Source: an uncultured Oscillospiraceae bacterium | GTDB lineage: Bacteria > Bacillota > Clostridia > Oscillospirales > Oscillospiraceae | NCBI GenBank assembly: GCA_934589705.1 | Contig: CAKTOH010000011.1 | Coordinates: 1-53,147, forward strand | Direction of reading: 5' to 3' | Length of the DNA stretch: 53,147 bases | In this document: piece by piece, positions 16,687 to 24,668 of the stretch | Numbering within the stretch: position 1 is the first letter of the stretch | How the letters are laid out: the number at the start of each line of letters is the position of its first letter | Translations under genes and position numbers: made by a program | The notes under the pieces: generated by a model | What the model saw: the letters and a program-made list of their open reading frames with translations, nothing else | Database searches by the model: none | What the model was told of the DNA's origin: nothing

Positions 16687-17334
16687 CTATTCTTCCGTAA
16701 TGTCTCCGTTCAGATAGTTGTAAATGGTATAGCGGGAGATGTTATAGTACTTTGCTACAATGTTGGTGGAATTCTTGATTTTGAAGGCACCCCGCTTGTT
16801 CAGGTATTGGATGCCCTCCTGCTTCTGGGCTCGGGTCATCATGGCCACGGGAACGCCGATCTTGTCCAGGGATTCCTTGATGAGGGCGATGAGCATTTCC
16901 TCCACGTCGGAAAATACGATGGCTTCCGCAGGCTCAGAGGCCTGCTCAAAGGGCTCCACCAGCTGATTGACAGTGGTTTTCAAATTCAGAAGGTCGGTGA
17001 TATCGTTGTTGATGCACAGGCTTCCCAGAATTTCCCCCTGGTCGTTTTTTAGGTAGATGGTACTGGAGTGAAGCCGACGGCCCTGCTTGGTCTGGGTCAT
17101 GTAGTGGTACAGCCCATCCTCCCGCTGGTCGCCCTGGATAATGCGAAGACCGATCTCCGTGCCGCCCTTGCCCACGCTGCGGCCGGTGAGCTCTCCGTTT
17201 TCAATGGCCACGATGGAGGAGGAAAAATCCTTCTGGTAGTCGTGAAGGACAAGCTCACAGCTGCTTCCGAAATGCTTGGCAATGCCCTTAATAACTGTTT
17301 CTAATAGCGGCAGGACTTCTTCAATGGAATTCAA
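16687..17334 (-). CDS. YheO-PAS/HTH regulator (DauR-like)
   Basis: 215 residues. The N-terminal 120 residues are a YheO-type PAS domain (LETVIKGIAKHFGSSCELVLHDY, SSTIYLKNDQGEILGSLCINND). The C-terminus is a helix-turn-helix (NIVAKYYNISRYTIYNYLN). The layout is that of DauR, which controls D-arginine breakdown, and of relatives that control other amino-acid pathways. It lies between ridA and the aminotransferase, with only 9-14 bases to each neighbour, so it very likely regulates its own operon. Confidence 0.82.
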   Translation of the reverse strand: MNSIEEVLPLLETVIKGIAKHFGSSCELVLHDYQKDFSSSIVAIENGELTGRSVGKGGTEIGLRIIQGDQREDGLYHYMTQTKQGRRLHSSTIYLKNDQGEILGSLCINNDITDLLNLKTTVNQLVEPFEQASEPAEAIVFSDVEEMLIALIKESLDKIGVPVAMMTRAQKQEGIQYLNKRGAFKIKNSTNIVAKYYNISRYTIYNYLNGDITEE

Positions 17335-17348
17335 TTTACATGGCTCCT

Positions 17349-17735
17349 TTATGCTTCATTTCGCAGGGCGATCACATCGATTTCGATGAGGATCCCCCGC
17401 AGCTGGGCACCGAAGGTGGTGCGGGCGGGATAGGGCTTGGGCATCATCTTCTCGTAGACTTCGTTCATGGAGGCAAAATTCCCGATGTCGGACAGGTAAA
17501 CCGTGCTGCGCACGATCCGATCCAGGGAAGAGCCTGCGGCGGTGAGCACGGCGGATAGGTTCTCGATGACCTGACGGGTCTGCTCCTGAATGCCGCCTTC
17601 CACAATTTCGCCGGTTTTGGGGTTGGCCGGCCGCTGGCCTGCCACGAATACGAACTTATCCGCGATAATTCCCTGGGAGTAGGGGCCTGCGGGGGAGGGG
17701 GCCCGATCGGTGACGACCTGGATTTTTTCTGTCAT
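17349..17735 (-). CDS. ridA: RidA family enamine/imine deaminase
   Basis: 128 residues, the family's normal length. It hydrolyses reactive enamine/imine intermediates released by PLP enzymes to harmless 2-oxo acids and ammonia. The substrate-binding Arg105 (PYPARTTFGA) and Glu118 (ILIEID) are present, with SPAGPYSQGI near the N-terminus. It is the first gene of the operon with a PLP aminotransferase, so it probably works directly on that enzyme's product. The symbol is used in the family sense; several paralogues usually exist per genome. Confidence 0.85.
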   Translation of the reverse strand: MTEKIQVVTDRAPSPAGPYSQGIIADKFVFVAGQRPANPKTGEIVEGGIQEQTRQVIENLSAVLTAAGSSLDRIVRSTVYLSDIGNFASMNEVYEKMMPKPYPARTTFGAQLRGILIEIDVIALRNEA

Positions 17736-17818
17736 AAAATCATCCCTTCTATCAGTTTGCTTGCTGCCTGAATTTCTTTGACCAAGAACATAGTAACCCC
17801 TTCGTCTTTAAAAATCAA

Positions 17819-17850
17819 CAACAATTTTAATCATTAAACAAAAATTGTTG
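17819..17850. promoter_or_regulatory. Inverted repeat upstream of the ridA operon (possible operator)
   Basis: CAACAATTTT and AAAATTGTTG are perfect 10-bp arms separated by 12 bases, about 85 bases upstream of the ridA start. It is a candidate site for the DauR-like regulator. The rest of 17736-18050 holds no gene; it is AT-rich, apart from the hairpin noted next. Confidence 0.5.
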
Positions 17851-17968
17851 TATCTACTAAAACAGAGAATCCGCTTTCGTGCAATCTCACGATTCGTATC
17901 ATTTCGAATTCCGAATTTGCAGATTCCGCATATTGCAAGGTGAAATGACGGCCATTTGTAAAAAACAC

Positions 17969-18006
17969 CGCCGCGAATCGGTGCCCTTAGGTACCGGTTC
18001 GCGGCG
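17969..18006. terminator. GC-rich hairpin in the 17.7-18.1 kb spacer
   Basis: CGCCGCGAATCGGT pairs with ACCGGTTCGCGGCG (one G-T pair) around a 10-base loop. No clear T-run follows. It may be an old terminator of the decayed GH127 locus. Confidence 0.4.
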
Positions 18007-18052
18007 GCGATTGGCCCAATAGGTATCCAGGCTGCCGTTGACGTATTCCATT

Positions 18053-18193
18053 GCAAGAACCCTGGCCTCCCTGGGTCAGTACATCTACGCCCAGGACGAG
18101 CGAAGTTTGTACATCAATTTGCTCATCGGCTCCCGGTACGAAACGGTGCTCCGGGATACAAAGCTGGAGGTGAAAATGGCAACAAAAAAGTGA
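18053..18193 (+). pseudogene. Internal fragment of a GH127 beta-L-arabinofuranosidase
   Basis: A reading frame without a start codon encodes RTLASLGQYIYAQDERSLYIN followed by LLIGSRYETVL, ending in a TGA at 18191. The L-A-S-L-G-x-Y-I-Y ... L-Y-[IV]-N-L-x-I-G-S pattern is characteristic of the middle of GH127 beta-L-arabinofuranosidases. Complete enzymes have roughly 650 residues; only about 45 remain. Its place beside an arabinose regulator and importer supports the reading. Match judged by eye. Confidence 0.6.
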
Positions 18194-18207
18194 AAGGAAG
18201 TCAAACC

Positions 18208-18399
18208 ATGAAAAAGATCATTTTTCTCCTGCTGTGTGTTCTGTTGGTTCTGAGCATGACAGCCTGCGGTGCCGGAAGTGAGCCCGCAGCCACCACCGCC
18301 CCCAAGGCGGACGCCCCCGCTGCTCCGGCAGACGCCGGCTCCGACGACGTTGTCACCACTATTATGGAAACGGCCATCCCGGAGGGGATGGCCGTTTGA
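18208..18399 (+). pseudogene. Truncated sugar-binding lipoprotein
   Basis: 63 codons: a complete lipoprotein signal peptide (VLSMTACGAG), an Ala/Pro linker and then only about 20 more residues before a TGA that lies inside a hairpin. This is the front end of an ABC binding lipoprotein like the one at 20034, with the rest lost. The ribosome site (GAAAGGAAG) and the signal peptide are intact, so a short lipopeptide could still be made. Confidence 0.6.
18368..18397. terminator. Perfect hairpin between the SBP remnant and the regulator gene
   Basis: AAACGGCCATCCC-GGAG-GGGATGGCCGTTT, a perfect 13-bp stem. It lies between convergent units and could terminate both. Confidence 0.65.
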
Positions 18400-18402
18400 T
18401 GA

Positions 18403-19476
18403 TTATGTGCTTTTCCTCTGCACCAGTTTCCAGGGAAGCTTCTGACTGGAGACCTGCTCACCCCGGATGCGCTTTAGAATTGCCTGAGCGCCCAGAGCGC
18501 CCAGCATCCCCGGATCTGGGGCCAGGCTTGTCAGGCCGATGGTGCCCAGACTGCTGTAGTGACTGTTGTCAAAGCTGATGATGGCAAACTCCCGGGGAAC
18601 CTTTACTCCCTGATTCAGGAGAATTTCCAGCAGCCGGGAGGCGATTTCATCGTTATAGCACACCACGGCGGTGCAGGTTTCCCGGAGCTTTCCCGCGAAG
18701 AATTCCAGCCAGGCGGTGTCTCCCTGCTCAACCAGAGCCAGCCGCTGATTGGTATCATACCAGAAAACCGCCTCCTCCCGGGTCAGCAGATTCCGCTCCC
18801 GCAGAGCCTGCATCATGCCGGAGTAGCGCAGGGCACCCTGCCGGTCGTCCAGCTTGAAAATGCCGCCGATCCGGGTGTGACCCTTCTCCAGCAGATGCCG
18901 GGCGGCCAGATAGCCTCCGGTTTCATCGTCGTCCCGGAGGACGGGCAGATTCAGCTCCGGATAGCTGCTGTAAATAAACACGATGGGCATTCCGGTGGCC
19001 CGGAGCTTTTCGTACAGATCCAGATTGGGATTGGGCAGGGCGGATTTGGTGCCCTCGATGATGAGACCCTGGACGGGGTGCTCCAGCAGCTGGGTCAGGA
19101 TTTTCCGCTCCTTTTCAAACTGATTGTCCGTGCCGTAGACCAGGGCGGAGAAGCCGTTTTCCAGCAGAGTCTGCTGACATTCCATCAGCAGGGCAGGGAA
19201 GATATAGGTGTTGGCAAAGCTGATGACGATGGCCACGGTGTTATTGCCGGAGCTGACCGGCTCCTTCTGCTCCAGGATCACGGTTCCGCTGCCCTGGCGG
19301 CGGGCGATGAGCCCCTCCCGGGTGAGAATTTCCAGTGCGCTGCGGACAGTCTGACGGCTGACGTGATAGATTTCCATCAGCTGCTGTTCCGTTGGCAGCC
19401 GGTTCGTGGCCCGGTACTCTCCGGCGGCGATGGCGGAGCGCACCGACGCGGCCAGCTGGGCGTATTTTGTGGGCAT
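18403..19476 (-). CDS. AraR-type GntR/LacI transcription regulator
   Basis: 357 residues. The N-terminal 70 residues form a GntR winged helix (RLPTEQQLMEIYHVSRQTVRSALEIL, REGLIARRQGSGT). The rest is a LacI/GalR periplasmic-binding-like effector domain (VAIVISFANTYIFPALL, ARHLLEKGHTRIGGI, AVVCYNDEIASRLLEILL, FAIISFDNS). This hybrid is the AraR architecture; the B. subtilis protein is an L-arabinose-responsive repressor of ara genes. It is transcribed away from the importer and kinase genes, whose promoters carry a shared 29-bp site. The effector is presumably L-arabinose. Confidence 0.85.
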   Translation of the reverse strand: MPTKYAQLAASVRSAIAAGEYRATNRLPTEQQLMEIYHVSRQTVRSALEILTREGLIARRQGSGTVILEQKEPVSSGNNTVAIVISFANTYIFPALLMECQQTLLENGFSALVYGTDNQFEKERKILTQLLEHPVQGLIIEGTKSALPNPNLDLYEKLRATGMPIVFIYSSYPELNLPVLRDDDETGGYLAARHLLEKGHTRIGGIFKLDDRQGALRYSGMMQALRERNLLTREEAVFWYDTNQRLALVEQGDTAWLEFFAGKLRETCTAVVCYNDEIASRLLEILLNQGVKVPREFAIISFDNSHYSSLGTIGLTSLAPDPGMLGALGAQAILKRIRGEQVSSQKLPWKLVQRKST

Positions 19477-19580
19477 TTTTCCACCTTCTCAATGCGTGTT
19501 AACCACACTATAGCATAAACCCGGGAAAATGCCAAAACTTTTTTCGCGGTTCGCTACAATTGAAAAATGCAAAGAAGTTG

Positions 19581-19598
19581 TCCGGAATATGTTCCGGA
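19581..19598. promoter_or_regulatory. Palindrome upstream of the regulator gene
   Basis: TCCGGAA-TATG-TTCCGGA, perfect 7-bp arms, 105 bases before the regulator start. It does not resemble the 29-bp ara site. Nothing else gene-like is seen in 19477-19890, apart from a CAGAATTT...AAATTCTG inverted repeat at 19832-19863. Confidence 0.35.
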
Positions 19599-19897
19599 TT
19601 TCTTGGCGAAGTTGTATTAAATCCGGGAGATTTCCGCAAGAATAAGGAGAAAAAACCCGAAAAACGGAGGCGGGGAATCGTTTCCAATCCCGGAGCGGAA
19701 AATGCAAAGCGTTGAAAGAAAAGCCGGAGAGCCGACACTTTTTGTGAACAATGACGGAAGTGGCTTGCAAGACATGACAAGCAGAACGATAATCGAAAAT
19801 GATAAATATTGCGGGTATTTTTCGGGAAAATCAGAATTTTTAACTATAAAATGATAAATTCTGAAAAATGAAAGGAGGAATTGTATTACTAAATTTT

Positions 19898-19926
19898 AAA
19901 TTTGTATTGTCCACCTATACGAAAAA
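19898..19926. promoter_or_regulatory. 29-bp ara operator-like site, copy 1
   Basis: Matches the site at 24472-24500 at 27 of 29 positions. Half-sites TTTGTAT and ATACGAA are opposed around TGTCCACC-type sequence. A further ATACGAA at 19939-19945 lies 22 bp from the first one, two helical turns. The centre is about 72 bases upstream of the expected transcription start. Confidence 0.7.
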
Positions 19927-19948
19927 TCCCTTTGAAGCATACGAATTC

Positions 19949-19977
19949 TTGACAAGCCACACTTTGAAGGTTATACT
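19949..19977 (+). promoter_or_regulatory. Promoter of the arabinose importer operon
   Basis: TTGACA (19949-19954), 17-bp spacer, TATACT (19972-19977), giving a leader of about 50 bases. Confidence 0.78.
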
Positions 19978-20033
19978 TGCACTATAAGCCGTGTGTAACA
20001 GCCGGCGAAAATTTTGTAAGGAGTACGAGACGA

Positions 20034-21107
20034 ATGAAAAAGATTATCGCACTGGTTCTGGCCCTGATGATCATCATGTCCATGACCGCCTGCGGCGCAA
20101 AGCCCGCAGAGACTACCCCCGCAGCTCCCGCTGCTACCGAGGCCGCTGCCGCTGCCACTGAGGCTGCCGCAGAGCCCGCCGGTGATGTCAAGACCTACAA
20201 GGTCGGCGTCGCCATCTATCAGTACAACGACAACTTCATGACCCTGTACCGCCAGGAGATCGAGAACTACTTCAAGACCCTGGAGACCGACACCGTCAAG
20301 TACGAGGTCACCATGGTCGACGGCAAGAACGACATGGGTGAGCAGACCAACCAGATTGACACCTTCATCACTCAGAAGATGGACGTCATCATCTGCAACC
20401 TGGTTCAGACCTCCTCTGCCGAAGTCATCATCGACAAGGTTGTTGCCGCCGGCATTCCTCTGGTTCTGATCAACCGTGAGCCTCTGGGCGACAACGGCGA
20501 TGAGTCCTACCCCGGCATCATCAACAACCCCACCGTTTGCTACGTCGGTGCTGACGCTCGTCAGTCTGGTACTTATCAGGGCGAGATCGTTCTGGCTCTG
20601 CCCAACAAGGGCGACATCAACGGCGACGGCGTTGTTTCCTACGTCATGGTCGTCGGCGACCCCGAGAACCCCGATGCGCAGTACCGTACCGAGTACTCCA
20701 TCAAGGCTCTGACCGATGCCGGTGTGCAGGTCAAGGAGCTGGTCAAGAACGTTGGTAACTGGGATCAGACCAAGGGCCAGGAGATCGTGGCTGCCGCTCT
20801 GACTCAGTACGGCGATGAGATCGAGGTTGTCTTCTGCAACAACGACGGCATGGCTCTGGGCGCTGCCGCTGCCATCGAGGCCGCTGGCCGCAAGGTCGGT
20901 GAGGACATCTACCTGCTGGGCGTTGACGCTCTGGACGAGTGCCAGGAGATGGTCCAGAAGGGCACCATGACCGGTACCGTTCTGAACGACCACATCGGTC
21001 AGTCCCACAAGGCTGTTGATGTCGCTATTCAGGCTCTGAACGGCGAAGCCATCGACAACTACTACTGGGTTGACTACGTCAAGGTCGACGCTTCCTACTT
21101 CGGCTAA
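20034..21107 (+). CDS. Sugar ABC transporter binding lipoprotein (MglB-like)
   Basis: 357 residues from ATG 20034 (ribosome site AAGGAG; an upstream in-frame ATG has no ribosome site and lies before the transcript start). Lipoprotein signal IMSMTACGAK, Ala-rich linker, then a type I periplasmic-binding fold related to galactose/arabinose binding proteins: KVGVAIYQYNDNFMTLY, ITQKMDVIICNLVQTSSA, PLVLINREPL, VFCNNDGMALGAAAAIEA, GVDALDECQEMV. The NREP and NDG/GVD motifs hold the sugar in this family. The ara context suggests L-arabinose, although galactose cannot be excluded. Confidence 0.9.
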   Translation: MKKIIALVLALMIIMSMTACGAKPAETTPAAPAATEAAAAATEAAAEPAGDVKTYKVGVAIYQYNDNFMTLYRQEIENYFKTLETDTVKYEVTMVDGKNDMGEQTNQIDTFITQKMDVIICNLVQTSSAEVIIDKVVAAGIPLVLINREPLGDNGDESYPGIINNPTVCYVGADARQSGTYQGEIVLALPNKGDINGDGVVSYVMVVGDPENPDAQYRTEYSIKALTDAGVQVKELVKNVGNWDQTKGQEIVAAALTQYGDEIEVVFCNNDGMALGAAAAIEAAGRKVGEDIYLLGVDALDECQEMVQKGTMTGTVLNDHIGQSHKAVDVAIQALNGEAIDNYYWVDYVKVDASYFG

Positions 21108-21120
21108 TATCCCGTCTGAA

Positions 21121-21161
21121 CTTCTGTGGGTGGGCTGCTTGCAGCCCACCCCTTTCAGAAG
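21121..21161 (+). terminator. Intercistronic hairpin after the binding-protein gene
   Basis: GGGTGGGCTGC-TT-GCAGCCCACCC with outer CTTCTG/CAGAAG arms. It likely reduces read-through into the ATPase and permease genes. Confidence 0.65.
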
Positions 21162-21210
21162 TAGGGGTTCCGTTTGAGGGGATTATGAAATAAGCTGCCG
21201 TTTATAGCCT

Positions 21211-21345
21211 GTCATTGCGAACCAGTGGTGCTCCGCGCAGCGAATGAAAATTCCGATGATTGCCGGTGGCAATCATACCATAATGTTGCGCACACTGGTG
21301 TGGCCCCCTCCGGGGATTCCCGCCGGTCACAATCCACTGGTTGAA
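21211..21345. repeat. Dispersed palindromic repeat C (copy at 21.2 kb)
   Basis: It contains the family core GTCATTGCGAACCAGTGGTG, CTCCGCGCAGCGAAT, an ATTGCC/GGCAAT stem and CACACTGGTGTGG. The same core occurs at 29265-29558, 33891-34142 and 53072-53147. Here it lies inside an operon, between the binding protein and the ATPase gene. Confidence 0.7.
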
Positions 21346-21419
21346 AGGAAAAGCCTTTCATATCCCCCTGAGACGAAACCATAAGTCTTGAATAAGGAAA
21401 AGAATAGGAGGTCTGCTCT

Positions 21420-22937
21420 ATGAGTGAATACCGCTTGGAAATGCGCGGTGTTTGTAAGTCTTTCCCCGGTGTAAAGGCCCTGGATCATGCTCAGCTGTGC
21501 CTGCGCCCTGGCAAAGTACATGCGCTCATGGGAGAAAACGGTGCCGGCAAATCCACACTGATGAAGTGTATGTTCGGTATCTACAGCATGGACGAGGGAG
21601 AGATTTACTACGAGGGTCAGAAGGTCACCATCAAGGACCCTCTGGAAGCACTGAAAATGGGCATTGCCATGGTTCACCAGGAGCTTCAGCCCATCCCCGC
21701 CCGTACCATCGGCGAGAACATCTTCCTGGGCCGCTACCCCATGAAGAAGCTGCTGGGCTTTATCCCCGTGGTCGATCATGAAAAAATGTACGCCGATACC
21801 GCCAAGCTCCTGAAGAAGGTGCGGATGGACTTCGACCCCAAGCAGATGCTGGGCGAGCTCAGCGTTTCCCAGATGCAGTCTGTGGAAATCGCCAAGGCCG
21901 TCTCCGCCAACTGTAAGGTGCTGATTCTGGACGAGCCCACCTCCTCCCTGACGGCAAACGAAGTGGAGGCCCTGTTCCGGATCATTGAGGATCTGAAGGC
22001 CGACGGCGTTGCCATTGTTTACATCTCCCACAAGATGGATGAGATTCTGCGGATTTCCGACGAGGTCACCGTCATGCGTGACGGCCACTACATCGGCACC
22101 TGGGACAGCAAGGATCTGACCACCGACTTCATCATCTCCAAAATGGTGGGCCGGGAACTGACGAACCTGTACCCCGAGCGGCACAATGTGCCCGGCGAGG
22201 TGGTGTTCGAGGTGGAGGACTTTACCTCCATCAACCCCAGAAGCTTCCGCCACGTCAGCTTCAACATTCGCAAGGGTGAGATCCTGGGTGTGGGCGGTCT
22301 GGTGGGTGCTCAGCGGACGGAGCTGATGGAAGGTCTGTTCGGCATCCGCTCCCATACCACCGGTACCATCCGGTTCCAGGGCAAGGAGCTGAAAATTGAT
22401 CGGCCCAAGGATGCCATCGACCAGGGCATCGCCATGCTGACTGAGGATCGCCGGGCAACGGGTATTCTGGGCGTGTTGAGCATCGCGGACAATATTTCCG
22501 TGGCTTCCCTGAAAAAATACCTGGATTACGGTATCATGATCAACGATAAGAAGGTCGAGGCCCTGGTTCAGGCAAACGTCAAGAAGATGAACATCAAGAC
22601 TCCCTCCAGCAAGACTCAGATCCAGAGCCTGTCCGGCGGCAACCAGCAGAAGGTGCTGATCGGCCGTTGGCTGGCAAATGCCCCGGATGTGCTGATCCTG
22701 GACGAGCCCACCCGTGGTATCGACGTGGGTGCCAAGTATGAGATCTACTGCATCATCGAAGAGCTGGCCCGGGCAGGAAAGAGCATCATCATGATTTCCT
22801 CCGAAATGGCGGAGCTCATCGGTATGTCCGATCGGATCATGGTCATGTGCGACGGCAGAGTGACCGGCTTCGTGGACGGCAAGGATGCCACCCAGGAAAA
22901 CATTATGGAACTGGCAACCCAGTTTGAGACAGTTTGA
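21420..22937 (+). CDS. Sugar ABC transporter ATPase (MglA-like, two ABC domains)
   Basis: 505 residues with two fused ABC cassettes, the layout of MglA/AraG/RbsA ATPases. The first cassette has Walker A GENGAGKST, LSVSQMQ in place of the usual signature, and Walker B VLILDEPTSSL. The second has the relaxed nucleotide site typical of the family (GVGGLVGAQRTELMEGLFG), with signature LSGGNQQKVLIGRW and VLILDEPTRGIDVGAK. It powers uptake of the sugar bound by the 20034 product. The ribosome site AGGAGG lies just upstream. Confidence 0.93.
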   Translation: MSEYRLEMRGVCKSFPGVKALDHAQLCLRPGKVHALMGENGAGKSTLMKCMFGIYSMDEGEIYYEGQKVTIKDPLEALKMGIAMVHQELQPIPARTIGENIFLGRYPMKKLLGFIPVVDHEKMYADTAKLLKKVRMDFDPKQMLGELSVSQMQSVEIAKAVSANCKVLILDEPTSSLTANEVEALFRIIEDLKADGVAIVYISHKMDEILRISDEVTVMRDGHYIGTWDSKDLTTDFIISKMVGRELTNLYPERHNVPGEVVFEVEDFTSINPRSFRHVSFNIRKGEILGVGGLVGAQRTELMEGLFGIRSHTTGTIRFQGKELKIDRPKDAIDQGIAMLTEDRRATGILGVLSIADNISVASLKKYLDYGIMINDKKVEALVQANVKKMNIKTPSSKTQIQSLSGGNQQKVLIGRWLANAPDVLILDEPTRGIDVGAKYEIYCIIEELARAGKSIIMISSEMAELIGMSDRIMVMCDGRVTGFVDGKDATQENIMELATQFETV

Positions 22938-22956
22938 GCAAGGAGGAAATTGAAAT

Positions 22957-23970
22957 ATGAAAACACAGATGAGTGTACCTCAGAAAATTTGGAAGGTCAT
23001 CAAGGGCAACCCCATTGTCATTATGCTGGCCATCCTCAGCTTGGTGGTGGGCTGCACCATCAATAACTTCTTCTCCCTGGATAACCTGAATAACCTGATG
23101 TGCAACACCACCGTCCGGTTCCTCATCGCTCTGGGCGTTTCCGGCTGCCTGATCACCAAGGGCACCGACCTGTCCGCCGGCCGTCAGGCCGCTCTGGCCG
23201 CTACCCTGACCGGCGTCATGGTTCAGCGTGCCGACTATGCCAGCCGGATGTTCTCCTGGATGCCTGAGATGAACATGTGGGCTGTGCTGCTCATCGTCCT
23301 GGTTGTGGGCGCTATCATCGGTACCATCACCGGCCTGATCATCGCCTACCTGAACGTGCCCCCCTTCATCGCCACCCTGGGCATTCAGACCATCATCTAC
23401 GGTATCAACCTGATCTACACCAACGCGCAGCCCATCGGCGGCTTCACCGACAGCTTCAAGTCCTTCTTCAACTGGAAGATGCTGCCCATCGGCTCCTTCA
23501 AGGGCTTCAACGGCTATATTCTCTTTGCGCTGCTCTTCGGACTGATTTTCTGGTTCATGTATAACAAGACCACCCACGGCAAGTACATCTACGCCATCGG
23601 CGGCAACGAGAACGCCGCTGAGGTCTCCGGTGTCAACGTGCGGGTGAGAAAGACCCTGATCTACATGACTGCCGGCCTGATGTATGCCTTCGCCGGTTTC
23701 CTGATGACCGGTAAGTCCGGCGGCGCTTCCGCCTCCATGGGCGTCAGCTACGAGCTGGAAGCCATCGCAGGCTGTACCATCGGCGGCGTGTCCACCACCG
23801 GTGGTATCGGTACTGTTGGCGGCATCCTGATCGGCGTGCTGGTGTTCGAGCTGCTGAAGATCATCCTGCAGTTCGTGGGCGCCGACCCCAACTTCAACTA
23901 CATTGTCCAGGGCCTGGTGGTCATCACCGCCGTCGCCATGGATATCCGTAAGTACGTCGCCAAGAAGTAA
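22957..23970 (+). CDS. Sugar ABC transporter permease (MglC-like)
   Basis: 337 residues, eight to ten hydrophobic segments, BPD_transp_2 family. The family's GTDLSAGRQAALAA and the coupling region YAIGGNENAAEVSGVNVRVRK, which contacts the ATPase, are present. It follows the ATPase by 19 bases with ribosome site AAGGAGG. Confidence 0.92.
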   Translation: MKTQMSVPQKIWKVIKGNPIVIMLAILSLVVGCTINNFFSLDNLNNLMCNTTVRFLIALGVSGCLITKGTDLSAGRQAALAATLTGVMVQRADYASRMFSWMPEMNMWAVLLIVLVVGAIIGTITGLIIAYLNVPPFIATLGIQTIIYGINLIYTNAQPIGGFTDSFKSFFNWKMLPIGSFKGFNGYILFALLFGLIFWFMYNKTTHGKYIYAIGGNENAAEVSGVNVRVRKTLIYMTAGLMYAFAGFLMTGKSGGASASMGVSYELEAIAGCTIGGVSTTGGIGTVGGILIGVLVFELLKIILQFVGADPNFNYIVQGLVVITAVAMDIRKYVAKK

Positions 23971-23974
23971 TTCC

Positions 23975-24184
23975 ATGGAAGAAAAAGACCCCAAGGAAGA
24001 AACGGCAAAGGAAGAGCAGCCCAAGTCCCAGTGGCAGCTTCAGAAGGAGAACTGGTATGACCGGGTCCCCCTGAATCAGAAGCAGCTGGACATCATCATC
24101 GGCGTGTGCCTTGTGCTGCTGGTGCTGACCTTTGTGCTGATCTATCTGGACGCACAGGATATTTTCCATCTGTTCGGAAGATAG
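23975..24184 (+). CDS. Small single-pass membrane protein after the sugar permease
   Basis: 69 residues starting 4 bases after the permease stop. The N-terminal half is very charged (EEKDPKEETAKEEQPK), followed by KENWYDRVPLNQKQLDI and one membrane segment (about residues 40-60, IIIGVCLVLLVLTFVLIYL). The start has no separate ribosome site, so it probably depends on coupling to the permease. The predicted topology puts the charged end inside. A terminator follows, making it a deliberate last gene of the transporter operon. It may be an accessory subunit of the importer; I do not recognise a family. Confidence 0.62.
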   Translation: MEEKDPKEETAKEEQPKSQWQLQKENWYDRVPLNQKQLDIIIGVCLVLLVLTFVLIYLDAQDIFHLFGR

Positions 24185-24211
24185 AAAAGCAAATTCATAC
24201 AACTTCTCCGG

Positions 24212-24258
24212 AAACCGCGCTTTCCTCTGCCTTCGGGCAGAGCGAAAGCGCGGTTTTT
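24212..24258 (+). terminator. Strong terminator of the arabinose importer operon
   Basis: AAACCGCGCTTTC pairs with GAAAGCGCGGTTT, with a nested CTCTGCC-TTCG-GGCAGAG hairpin in between, followed by TTTTT. Confidence 0.85.
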
Positions 24259-24461
24259 GCCGTTTCGACAGAATTTCGGTATCTAAATTCAGAGAGAACC
24301 GGCACAAATCCCGCAACTTGTGCAAGTTCACAGACAAATCGGCCTGGGAGAGAAACAAAATGCCGGGTCGGGAACGTAAAAAAACATACTTACAAAAGCG
24401 AATTTCATAAAATAATCAACTTTTTTAAACGCGAAATTCGCGGCCTGTCTGATAGTCCGGA

Positions 24462-24500
24462 TTTTGTACAAAAATTTGTATTGTCCAACCATACGAAAAA
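24462..24500. promoter_or_regulatory. 29-bp ara operator-like site, copy 2, with adjoining palindrome
   Basis: 24472-24500 repeats the site at 19898-19926 (27 of 29 identical). A perfect 12-bp palindrome TTTTGTACAAAA (24462-24473) overlaps its left edge and resembles the GTAC-centred sites known for AraR-type regulators. The centre lies about 71 bases before the expected transcription start. Confidence 0.7.
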
Positions 24501-24521
24501 ACGGAACAAATGCATCCCATC

Positions 24522-24550
24522 TTGACTTCCGGTTACCCATGGAATATACT
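24522..24550 (+). promoter_or_regulatory. Promoter of the FGGY kinase-araA-araD operon
   Basis: TTGACT (24522-24527), 17-bp spacer, TATACT (24545-24550). It gives an untranslated leader of about 110 bases. Confidence 0.75.
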
Positions 24551-24668
24551 CAGATTGAGCACTTGCGCCGGGATTTTCGCGTACACCGGCACCCCGGGAG
24601 GGGCAGTGAAAACGGGCGGAAAGGCTCGTCGGCCCTCTCATCAAAATGCAGAAAGTGAGGATGATCCA

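Noticed and set aside
17808..18056. 82-codon minus-strand frame upstream of ridA
   Set aside because: It spans the inverted repeat, the ridA promoter region and a hairpin; no ribosome site and no recognisable protein.
19581..19598. TCCGGAATATGTTCCGGA considered as a LexA or ara operator
   Set aside because: It lacks the GAAC/GTTC arms of the SOS box and has no similarity to the 29-bp ara site; kept only as an unexplained palindrome.
19971..21149. Long open frame antisense to the sugar-binding protein gene
   Set aside because: It is a shadow of biased codon use in the real gene; it has no ribosome site and the protein is low-complexity Val/Leu/Asp/Gly.
24510..24668. Upstream extension of the FGGY kinase (53 extra codons)
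   Set aside because: It would start upstream of the predicted -35 box and encodes a non-conserved leader; ATG 24669 has a ribosome site and begins right before the GLELGS motif.
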